Origin: Megamonas sp. UBA1799
GTDB lineage: Bacteria; Bacillota; Negativicutes; Selenomonadales; Selenomonadaceae
Assembly (NCBI GenBank): GCA_002319815.1
Contig: DCFR01000081.1
Span: 1 to 18,169, forward strand
Direction of reading: 5' to 3'
Length of the DNA stretch: 18,169 nt
Shown here: positions 1-5,772 of the stretch, piece after piece
Layout of the letters: each line of letters begins with the position of its first letter
Numbering within the stretch: the stretch's first letter is position 1
Translations under genes and position numbers: made by a program
The notes under the pieces: model-generated
Told to the model about the DNA's origin: nothing
The model's input: the letters and a program-made list of their open reading frames with translations, nothing else
The model's database searches: none

Positions 1-2
1 CC

Positions 3-1103
3 GGTATGTTTGTCATCAGTGCGGCTATGTTCCATACGGGACTGGCGCAGCTCATTGGTACTCGTGTTGTCCGTGCTGTCGGTACTGGTGAAAACAGTCT
101 GATGTTAGGCACAATGGTTATTTCTGCCGCAATGTCTTCGGTATCTTCTAATACAGGGACTTGCGCGGCTTTACTGCCGGTTATCGTTGGTATTTCTTCT
201 GCGGCTAAAATTTCTGCCAAGCGTCAATTGATGCCGTTGGCATTTGGCTGCGGCATTGGCGGTATTATTACTTTGGTTGGTACGCCGCCGAATATCATTG
301 CTTCCGGCACTTTGAAAGCTGCCGGTTTCCAAGGATTTGGTTTCTTTGAATTTGCCTGGGTGGGCATTCCTTTGACGATTGCTACGATCATCTATATGAT
401 GGTGGTTGGCAAACATCTGCTGCCGAAAGGTGAAATTGTCGGCGAAGTTGAAATTGATGAGGATGCAGCTGCGGAAGCGCAGGCGGCAACAACGGATGTT
501 CGTAAACAGGTTATTGTTGGCTGTACTTTGCTGGCGGTAGTTGTTGTTATGGCACTCGATTTGAAATCGCTGCCTTTGGAAGTCGCAGCTGTTATTGGCG
601 CTCTCTTTCTGGTTCTTACCAAATGCGTTTCGGAAAAAAATGCCTATGCTGGCATTGACTGGACGACAATCTTCTTGTTTGCTGGCATGATGCCGATTGC
701 AACCGCAATGGATAAGAGCGGCGCCGGCAAACTGATTGCTGATGTTGTGGTTGGCGTTTTGGGCGGCAGCCCGAGCCCAATCATGGTGACGGCAATCCTG
801 TTCATCCTGTCTTGCGGACTTACACAGTTCATGTCCAACACGGCATCGGCTGCGCTGCTTTGCCCGATTGGTATCTCGATTGCCCAGAGCATCGGTGCGC
901 ATCCGCAGGCTGTGCTTATGGCGATTGCGGTTGCTGCATCCTGCGCATTCGCTACGCCGGTTGGCACGCCGCCGAATACACTGGTTCTTGGACCTGGCCA
1001 GTATCACTTTATTGATTATGTAAAGTGCGGTATTCCGTTAATTGTTGTTTGCTTCATAGTTTCTTTAGCTGTGATTCCAATGGTATGGCCGTTCTTTGGC
1101 TGA
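3..1103 (+). CDS. SLC13/DASS family carboxylate permease, copy 1 (5' truncated by window edge)
   Basis: This is the 3' part of an inner-membrane anion permease of the divalent anion:Na+ symporter family, which imports di- or tricarboxylates with Na+. By comparison with copy 2 (3453-4733), about 60 N-terminal residues lie outside the window; the visible frame opens with Gly then MFVISAAMF. Both DASS hallmark repeats are present: an SNT motif followed by LVGTPPN in the first half, and MSNT followed by TPVGTPPN in the second half. An acidic, alanine-rich loop (IDEDAAAEAQAATTD) sits between the halves. The protein ends in VWPFFG and is followed directly by a strong terminator. The substrate cannot be read from sequence; C4-dicarboxylates such as succinate are a reasonable guess given the decarboxylase-subunit neighbours. 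The matching small subunits and beta subunit of this cassette presumably lie upstream of the window. Confidence 0.9.
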   Translation, partial: GMFVISAAMFHTGLAQLIGTRVVRAVGTGENSLMLGTMVISAAMSSVSSNTGTCAALLPVIVGISSAAKISAKRQLMPLAFGCGIGGIITLVGTPPNIIASGTLKAAGFQGFGFFEFAWVGIPLTIATIIYMMVVGKHLLPKGEIVGEVEIDEDAAAEAQAATTDVRKQVIVGCTLLAVVVVMALDLKSLPLEVAAVIGALFLVLTKCVSEKNAYAGIDWTTIFLFAGMMPIATAMDKSGAGKLIADVVVGVLGGSPSPIMVTAILFILSCGLTQFMSNTASAALLCPIGISIAQSIGAHPQAVLMAIAVAASCAFATPVGTPPNTLVLGPGQYHFIDYVKCGIPLIVVCFIVSLAVIPMVWPFFG

Positions 1104-1117
1104 TGGTAATGTCTTTA

Positions 1118-1158
1118 CAGGCAGAGAGAAGATCACTTCTCTCTGCCTGTATTTTTTT
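1118..1158 (+). terminator. Intrinsic terminator of cassette I
   Basis: A perfect 14-bp stem (1118-1131 with 1136-1149, arm CAGGCAGAGAGAAG) closes a 4-nt loop and is followed by a T-rich tract at 1150-1158. It lies 15 bases after the stop codon of permease copy 1 and separates cassette I from cassette II. Confidence 0.93.
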
Positions 1159-1279
1159 GCCAGCATGGAAGTAAAAAAATGTTTGGCGTTTCCCTTAATG
1201 GATTAAGTAAAAAATATCCGGTTTTTATTTTCCCATTCAGGCAAAATAATGATGGAAAATAAGTGAGATTTTATTCGAT

Positions 1280-1396
1280 ATCGGAATAATAGTGAAATCT
1301 GTTTTGGCAACGGCGAATAAAGCCTGTTATATAAAGCTTAGTTCTTGTTTTTCCCGGCTATCCCATGGTATATACCGATTTGGGAGCATAGGCGCT
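1280..1396 (+). promoter_or_regulatory. Conserved upstream control region of cassette II
   Basis: Five short blocks recur upstream of cassette III at the same mutual distances: ATCGGAATAA (1280 and 4831), TTTGGCAA (1303 and 4854), TATCCC (1359 and 4910), GGGA (1382 and 4933) and GCGCT (1392 and 4943). The sequence between the blocks has drifted. The region lies upstream of the putative promoter, so activator or repressor binding is the simplest reading. The TCCC and GGGA blocks form a loose inverted repeat. No known regulator motif was recognised. In the rest of the 550-base gap, 1159-1279 shows nothing identifiable. Confidence 0.55.
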
Positions 1397-1458
1397 AAAG
1401 ACTATAGAATCAGGCTTTTTTAGTAGTTTTCTCTATTAAATGAAAATTCACACATAAT

Positions 1459-1485
1459 TTGACACCAATTTTAAAATGGTATAGG
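1459..1485 (+). promoter_or_regulatory. Putative promoter of cassette II
   Basis: TTGACA at 1459-1464 and TATAGG at 1480-1485 are separated by 15 bases, which is shorter than ideal for the housekeeping sigma factor. The same arrangement (TTGACAC, 15-base spacer, TATAGGCTGA) occurs before cassette III at 5011-5037. That recurrence makes it more credible than either site alone. A short spacer often means dependence on an activator; here that is inference. Confidence 0.5.
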
Positions 1486-1517
1486 CTGACAAATACATAC
1501 AGGGGAATTATTGTTTT

Positions 1518-1583
1518 GCAAATTCATTGCCAAAAAGGCGAAAGTTTTTTGACGCCGTAATAACTGAAAGATTAATGATTTGC
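1518..1583 (+). other. Predicted leader RNA hairpin, cassette II
   Basis: GCAAATTCATT (1518-1528) can pair with AATGATTTGC (1574-1583) with one bulged base. Inside it GGCG (1537-1540) can pair with CGCC (1553-1556). The structure falls between the putative promoter and the first small gene. A different nested hairpin of almost the same length sits in the cassette III leader (5102-5166). Its function is unknown and chance pairing in AT-rich DNA is possible. Confidence 0.35.
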
Positions 1584-1654
1584 GAAAATTTCCGTTGTAA
1601 AACATGGCTGTCGTTTCTTGACCGGCTGCCGCGAAAGAAAGCGAGGTGATTTTA

Positions 1655-1786
1655 ATGGGACATCCGGTGACAACGAATCCGTTCATTATTATGCTGATTA
1701 ATATGACAGTCGTCTTTGCCGTTTTGATTGGTCTGAGCTTTATGATTCGTTTGATCCATGTCGTTGATCCGACAAAGAAGAAGTAA
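1655..1786 (+). CDS. 43-aa single-span membrane microprotein, cassette II (OadG N-terminus-like)
   Basis: The protein starts MGHPVTTNPF, continues as one hydrophobic helix (about residues 10-30) and ends in a short basic tail after the VVDPT motif. It is almost identical to the first 41 residues of the delta-like protein encoded next (1853-2191), but stops where that one enters its Pro/Ala linker. The start is fixed by GAGGTGA at 1643-1649 and by an in-frame stop at 1619 with no ATG between. The differences from its three relatives at DNA level are largely synonymous, which argues for selection on the protein. Na+-pump decarboxylases can carry a tiny extra subunit (MmdE in Veillonella methylmalonyl-CoA decarboxylase), but as I recall that one resembles the C-terminal part of delta, whereas this one resembles the N-terminal part. 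A role in assembling or anchoring the beta subunit or permease is inferred. Confidence 0.85.
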   Translation: MGHPVTTNPFIIMLINMTVVFAVLIGLSFMIRLIHVVDPTKKK

Positions 1787-1852
1787 CCGTTTTTAAAAAA
1801 TGCCGCCGGAGGGTTGATGTCTGGTCCGGTGGAAGCAAATGAGGTGATTCTG

Positions 1853-2191
1853 ATGGGACATCCGGTAACAACAAATCCATTTATTATTATGCTGATCAAC
1901 ATGACCGTTGTCTTTGCGGTTTTGATCGGTCTGAGTTTTATGATCTGTCTGATTCATGTAGTGGATCCGACTAAGAAGGCGGAAGAAAAACCAACTGCAG
2001 CGCCGACTCCGGCAGCAGCTCCAGTTGCAGCAGCTCCGGTTGCTGATAACAGTGTAGTGATTGCCGTTATTTCCGCCGCTGTGGCTGCTTATGGATACAG
2101 TGCGGCAAATATCATCGCAATTCGTCCGGCAGGCAATGCCGTATGGAAAAATGCCGGTCGTATGGCAGGCATTCAAAATTCAGTGAACTAA
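1853..2191 (+). CDS. OadG/MmdD-like delta (gamma) subunit of Na+-translocating decarboxylase, cassette II
   Basis: This 112-aa membrane protein has three parts: an N-terminal helix (residues ~10-36, MGHPVTTNPF...DPTKK), a Pro/Ala linker (~44-65), and a soluble C-terminal segment (~66-112) with the pattern AVISAAVAAYGY...IIAIRPAGNAVW..AGR. That last pattern is typical of MmdD/GcdD/OadG subunits, which hold the decarboxylase complex together. The linker has no MKM biotinylation site, so this is not the biotin carrier. The start at 1853 follows GAGGTG (1841-1846), the arrangement found before all four related genes; an upstream in-frame ATG at 1817 would add 12 residues and cannot be fully excluded. 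It lies 66 bases after the microprotein gene and 82 before the beta-subunit gene. Confidence 0.85.
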   Translation: MGHPVTTNPFIIMLINMTVVFAVLIGLSFMICLIHVVDPTKKAEEKPTAAPTPAAAPVAAAPVADNSVVIAVISAAVAAYGYSAANIIAIRPAGNAVWKNAGRMAGIQNSVN

Positions 2192-2210
2192 CGATTATGA
2201 AATTTTCAAT

Positions 2211-2246
2211 ATAAGTATTATATATTTTATAAGTATTATATATTTT
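2211..2246 (+). repeat. Tandem 18-bp direct repeat upstream of beta-subunit gene
   Basis: Two exact, adjacent copies of ataagtattatatatttt occupy 2211-2228 and 2229-2246. They end just before the Shine-Dalgarno sequence of the beta subunit. The corresponding gap in cassette III (5740-5772) is only 33 bases and lacks them. The stretch is pure A/T except for one G per copy. It may be an AT-rich translation enhancer, a site of slipped-strand copy-number change, or simply a neutral duplication. Confidence 0.9.
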
Positions 2247-2273
2247 ATATGCAATAAGGAGGAATTATAAAGA

Positions 2274-3404
2274 ATGGAAGTATTTAACGCGTTTATCGTG
2301 TCGATTGCGTCTGTCTGGAATGACAGCGGATTTGCAGCCTTCACGGGTGGCAACGCTATTATGATTATCGTAGGTTTTGTGTTATTGTATCTCGCATTTG
2401 TTAAAGAATTCGAACCATTGCTTTTAGCGCCGATTGCTTTCGGTTGCATCATGGCAAACTTTCCGAAGACGGGATTCTTTGAGGATCCGGGCGTTATGCT
2501 CGCCATCCATTATGGTATTACAAACGAAATTTTCCCACCGCTGATTTTCCTCGGTGTTGGCGCGATGACCGATTTTGGTCCGCTGATTGCCAATCCGTCG
2601 ACAATCCTTTTGGGCGCGGCAGCGCAGTTTGGCGTATTTATTTCTTTGGCTGGCGCGATGATGTTGGGCTTTGATGTCAAGGAAGCCGCAGCTATTGGTA
2701 TTATTGGCGGTGCTGATGGCCCGACGGCAATTTATCTGACGATTAAATTGGCGCCGCATCTTCTCGGTGCGATTGCGGTTGCCGCTTATTCCTACATGTC
2801 TTTGGTGCCGCTGATTCAGCCGCCGGTTATGGCTTTGTTTACCACGCAGAAAGAACGTGAAGTTGTCATGGAGCAGCTGCGTCCGGTAACAAAGTTTGAA
2901 CGCTTAGTATTCCCGGTCGTCTGCACGATCGTTATCAGCCTTTTGCTGCCGCCGGTAGCATCACTGATTGGCATGCTGATGTTGGGCAATCTGTTCCGTG
3001 AGTCCGGCGTAACGGATCGTCTTTCGGATACGGCACAGAACGCTTTAATTAATATTGTTACAATCTTCTTGGCTTTGGGCACAGGAATGACGATGTCAGC
3101 GCATGATTTTCTCAATGTGAAAACGCTTCTTATTATTTGTCTTGGTCTTATCGCTTTTATTGGCGGTACGGCTGCTGGTGTTATTTTTGGCAAGATTATG
3201 TATGCAGTAACGGGTGGTAAAGTTAATCCTTTGATTGGTTCTGCCGGTGTATCAGCCGTGCCGATGGCAGCCCGTGTCAGCCAGATTGTTGGTCAGAAAT
3301 ATAAACCAGGTAACTTCCTGCTCATGCACGCCATGGGTCCGAATGTTGCCGGTGTTATTGGTACGGCCGTTGCCGCTGGTACAATGCTGGCAATGCTGAG
3401 CTGA
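2274..3404 (+). CDS. Na+-translocating decarboxylase beta subunit (OadB/MmdB/GcdB family), cassette II
   Basis: This 376-aa polytopic inner-membrane protein belongs to the family that decarboxylates carboxybiotin and uses the energy to pump Na+ outward. Motifs match the mechanistically important residues of Klebsiella OadB with exact internal spacing. GGADGPT holds the catalytic Asp (D148 here, equivalent to D203), and Y174 lies 26 residues on (equivalent to Y229). NPLIGSAGVSAVPMAAR supplies N318, G322, S327 and R334 (equivalents of N373, G377, S382, R389). The length is within the usual range for MmdB/GcdB. AAGGAGG (2256-2262) precedes the ATG. Which carboxyl-CoA or keto-acid is the substrate depends on an alpha subunit that is not encoded nearby, so no specific gene symbol is given. 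It is probably co-transcribed with the permease that starts 48 bases downstream. Confidence 0.95.
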   Translation: MEVFNAFIVSIASVWNDSGFAAFTGGNAIMIIVGFVLLYLAFVKEFEPLLLAPIAFGCIMANFPKTGFFEDPGVMLAIHYGITNEIFPPLIFLGVGAMTDFGPLIANPSTILLGAAAQFGVFISLAGAMMLGFDVKEAAAIGIIGGADGPTAIYLTIKLAPHLLGAIAVAAYSYMSLVPLIQPPVMALFTTQKEREVVMEQLRPVTKFERLVFPVVCTIVISLLLPPVASLIGMLMLGNLFRESGVTDRLSDTAQNALINIVTIFLALGTGMTMSAHDFLNVKTLLIICLGLIAFIGGTAAGVIFGKIMYAVTGGKVNPLIGSAGVSAVPMAARVSQIVGQKYKPGNFLLMHAMGPNVAGVIGTAVAAGTMLAMLS

Positions 3405-3452
3405 TCATGACCTGATTTTGTTTGTTTTGGACAAAAAAAGAGGAGGGTTATT

Positions 3453-4733
3453 ATGTCACCTGCAATTGTAACGTTGTGTATTCTTGGTGTAGTTGCAATC
3501 TTTTTCGTAACAGAGATTATTCCGCTCGCTGTAACGGCCATGGCCGGGGCGATTGCCTGCGGTATTGCCGGGGTTATTCCGGTCAGAACGGTATTTTCCG
3601 GGTTGTCGAATTCCACCGTTGTTCTGTTTGCCGGTATGTTTGTCATCAGTGCGGCCATGTTCCATACGGGACTGGCGCAGCTTATTGGTACCCGCGTTGT
3701 GCGTGCTGTTGGTACCGGTGAAAACAGTCTGATGTTTGGTACGATGATTATTGGTGCGCTTATGTCCTCGGTGTCATCGAATACCGGTACTTGCGCAGCT
3801 TTGCTGCCGGTTATTGTCGGCATTTGTTCTGCCGCTAAAATTTCGGCAAAACGGCAATTGATGCCATTGGCATTTGGCTGTGGTATCGGCGGTATCATTA
3901 CGTTGGTTGGTACGCCGCCAAATATCATTGCGTCCGGTTCGTTAAAAGCGGCTGGTTTCCAAGGGTTTGGCTTTTTTGAATTTGCCTGGATTGGTATTCC
4001 TTTAACAATCGTTTCTATTGCTTATATGATGTTTATTGGTAAGCGTTTTTTGCCTGCGGGCGAGATTACTGGCGATATTGAGATTGATGAAGATGCTGCA
4101 GCTGAGGCACAGGCAGCAACGACAGATCCAAAAAAACAAATTTTGGTTGGTCTGACTTTGCTTGCTGTTGTCATTGTTATGGCATTGGATATTAAAGCTT
4201 TGCCTTTGGAAGTCGCAGCGGTTATTGGCGCTCTTTTCCTGGTTGTTACCAAATGCGTTTCGGAAAAAAATGCCTATGCCGGTATTGACTGGACAACAAT
4301 TTTCTTGTTTGCCGGCATGATGCCGATCGCGACTGCAATGGATAAGAGCGGCGCCGGTAAATTGATTGCTGATATAGTGGTTGGTGTTCTGGGCGGCAGC
4401 CCGAGCCCGATCATGGTGACGGCAATTCTGTTTATCCTGTCTTGCGGACTCACGCAGTTCATGTCCAACACGGCATCGGCTGCGCTGCTTTGTCCGATTG
4501 GTATTTCCATCGCTCAGAGCCTGGGCGCACATCCGCAGGCCGTACTTATGGCAATTGCGGTTGCTGCATCCTGTGCGTTCGCTACGCCGGTTGGTACGCC
4601 GCCGAATACACTGGTTCTTGGACCTGGCCAGTATCACTTTATTGATTATGTGAAATGCGGCACGCCTTTGATTTTGGTATGCTTTGTAGTTTCTTTAATT
4701 ATTATTCCACTTGTGTGGCCGTTCTTTGGCTGA
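3453..4733 (+). CDS. SLC13/DASS family carboxylate permease, copy 2
   Basis: This full-length 426-aa inner-membrane permease starts at MSPAIVTL behind GAGGAGGG (3440-3447). Two inverted-repeat halves are recognisable: S109-N110-T111 with GTPPN at 153-157, and S338-N339-T340 with GTPPN at 381-385. These are the DASS substrate and Na+ binding tips. A charged loop (about 203-230, IDEDAAAEAQAATTD) links the halves and is conserved in all three copies. DASS proteins normally import succinate, malate, citrate or similar anions with Na+. Placed beside an Na+-exporting decarboxylase beta subunit, a closed Na+ cycle (import driven by the gradient the pump makes) is a natural inference. Parts are almost identical in DNA to copy 1 while other parts differ strongly, suggesting past gene conversion. 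Confidence 0.95.
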   Translation: MSPAIVTLCILGVVAIFFVTEIIPLAVTAMAGAIACGIAGVIPVRTVFSGLSNSTVVLFAGMFVISAAMFHTGLAQLIGTRVVRAVGTGENSLMFGTMIIGALMSSVSSNTGTCAALLPVIVGICSAAKISAKRQLMPLAFGCGIGGIITLVGTPPNIIASGSLKAAGFQGFGFFEFAWIGIPLTIVSIAYMMFIGKRFLPAGEITGDIEIDEDAAAEAQAATTDPKKQILVGLTLLAVVIVMALDIKALPLEVAAVIGALFLVVTKCVSEKNAYAGIDWTTIFLFAGMMPIATAMDKSGAGKLIADIVVGVLGGSPSPIMVTAILFILSCGLTQFMSNTASAALLCPIGISIAQSLGAHPQAVLMAIAVAASCAFATPVGTPPNTLVLGPGQYHFIDYVKCGTPLILVCFVVSLIIIPLVWPFFG

Positions 4734-4753
4734 TTGAGGTTTGAAGTTTTTGA

Positions 4754-4795
4754 CCGGGCTGGAAAAGAGATAATCTTTTCCAGCCCGGTTTTTTC
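4754..4795 (+). terminator. Intrinsic terminator of cassette II
   Basis: A perfect 14-bp stem, CCGGGCTGGAAAAG (4754-4767) with its complement (4775-4788), closes a 7-nt loop. A T-run follows at 4789-4794. It lies just after permease copy 2. Confidence 0.95.
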
Positions 4796-4830
4796 TATTT
4801 TTTGCCTGTTTTTTTTGCTGGTTATTTTTA

Positions 4831-4947
4831 ATCGGAATAAACAGCATATCTAGTTTGGCAATCGCTTTTTATGCTGACCATTGCAGCTTTCATCGGGTGT
4901 TTTGTGTCGTATCCCGGGTGACTTTCCTTTTTGGGAACAACAGCGCT
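4831..4947 (+). promoter_or_regulatory. Conserved upstream control region of cassette III
   Basis: This is the counterpart of 1280-1396, with the same five blocks and the same spacing: ATCGGAATAA, TTTGGCAA, TATCCC, GGGA and GCGCT. The surrounding sequence differs, so the blocks are likely contact points for a regulator shared by both cassettes. Nothing else was recognised in the intergenic stretch 4796-5010. Confidence 0.55.
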
Positions 4948-5010
4948 GAATGCTTAGCAGATAAGGACTAATGAATAATTTTTTTAATTGCACGTAAAAT
5001 TTGACATAAT

Positions 5011-5037
5011 TTGACACATTTTTTTATTTATTATAGG
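5011..5037 (+). promoter_or_regulatory. Putative promoter of cassette III
   Basis: TTGACA (5011-5016) and TATAGG (5032-5037) are separated by 15 bases, as in cassette II. A second TTGACA at 5001-5006 makes a direct repeat of AATTTGACA with a 10-base period; only the downstream copy keeps the spacing seen in cassette II. Confidence 0.5.
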
Positions 5038-5101
5038 CTGATAACAGAGCCGTGAAACAGTTCGCTGTGCGAATTGAGGTTCAGTCAAATAGAGGACAAT
5101 G

Positions 5102-5166
5102 GCTTTCCCAAAAACAATTATGCCATAAGATAAAAGAATATTCTGAAATGGCATAATATGGAAAGC
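5102..5166 (+). other. Predicted nested leader hairpin, cassette III
   Basis: GCTTTCC (5102-5108) pairs with GGAAAGC (5160-5166). Within it TTATGCCAT (5118-5126) pairs with ATGGCATAA (5148-5156). The structure ends about 16 bases before the Shine-Dalgarno sequence of the microprotein gene. There is no T-run, so it is not a terminator; an mRNA-stability, protein-binding or translation-control element is possible. Confidence 0.45.
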
Positions 5167-5193
5167 ACTATTGCCGGAAATGAGGTGATTTTG

Positions 5194-5328
5194 ATGGGAC
5201 ATCCGGTGACAACGAATCCATTTATTATCATGCTGATCAATATGACAGTGGTATTTGCGGTGTTGGTTGGACTGAGTCTGATGATTCGTTTGATCCATAT
5301 CGTTGATCCGACAGCTAAAAAAAAGTAA
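5194..5328 (+). CDS. 44-aa single-span membrane microprotein, cassette III (OadG N-terminus-like)
   Basis: This is the counterpart of the 43-aa protein at 1655-1786, sharing MGHPVTTNPF, one hydrophobic helix and the DPT motif with a Lys-rich end. The start follows GAGGTGATT at 5182-5190. An in-frame ATG at 5158 would add MESTIAGNEVIL, but it has no convincing ribosome site, and the equivalent extension is impossible in cassette II. The gene lies 72 bases before the delta-like gene, which repeats its sequence and then carries on into a soluble domain. Retention of a short and a long form in both complete cassettes suggests that both are needed, for example as two different anchors in one complex. 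No function is established. Confidence 0.83.
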   Translation: MGHPVTTNPFIIMLINMTVVFAVLVGLSLMIRLIHIVDPTAKKK

Positions 5329-5400
5329 AGCTGTCAAGTTGTGAGTGTAGAGAAAGCGTCAGGGAAAGTAGAATCCGGCGCCGGAAATGAGGTGATTTTA

Positions 5401-5739
5401 GTGGGACATCCGGTAACAACCAATCCATTTATTATTATGCTGATTAACATGACGGTTGTGTTTGCCGTCTTGATTGGCTTAAGTCTGATGATTCGTCTGA
5501 TTCATATTGTGGATCCGACGAAGAGCGCTCCGAAGACAGCGGTTCAGCCGACAGCGTCTGTACCGGCAGCAGATGCTGCCGCGCCGGCTGAGGATAAAAA
5601 TCTGACAGCAGCTGTGATTGCCGCAGCGGTAGCTGCTTATGGCTGCAGCGAGGCCAAAATTGTGGCAATTCGTCCGGCGGGCAGTTCGGTATGGACAAAT
5701 ACGGCACGCCTGACAGGTATTCGTAATACCGTAAACTGA
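5401..5739 (+). CDS. OadG/MmdD-like delta (gamma) subunit of Na+-translocating decarboxylase, cassette III (GTG start)
   Basis: This 112-aa protein has the same length and layout as 1853-2191: N-terminal membrane helix, Pro/Ala linker (about 45-66), and a C-terminal AAVAAYGC...IVAIRPAGSSVW..TARL segment. The start codon is GTG, placed after GAGGTGATT exactly where the other three relatives have ATG. A GTG at 5341 would give a 20-residue extension and is less likely, since the 5341 site lacks a good Shine-Dalgarno. The family links beta to the alpha/biotin part of the pump. No such partner is encoded here, so its C-terminal domain must bind a protein encoded elsewhere or serve another role. 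The linker has no biotinylation motif. Confidence 0.83.
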   Translation: MGHPVTTNPFIIMLINMTVVFAVLIGLSLMIRLIHIVDPTKSAPKTAVQPTASVPAADAAAPAEDKNLTAAVIAAAVAAYGCSEAKIVAIRPAGSSVWTNTARLTGIRNTVN

Positions 5740-5772
5740 ATGTAGGGATTCATGAAGGAGGAATTATACAGA

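Noticed and set aside
171..1007. Long open frame on the minus strand (278 codons) inside permease copy 1, with similar ones in copies 2 and 3
   Set aside because: It recurs in every permease copy because the plus-strand codon bias leaves the antisense frame open. It has no ribosome site, no recognisable domain and low-complexity Asn/Arg/His-rich content.
1303..1322. Possible sigma-54 promoter at the conserved TTTGGCAA block
   Set aside because: The GG is not followed by GC at the required distance in either copy (1303 or 4854).
1853..2191. Delta-like protein as the missing biotin carrier
   Set aside because: The Pro/Ala linker resembles that of biotin carriers, but no (A/M)MKM lysine motif or biotinyl fold is present in this or the cassette III copy.
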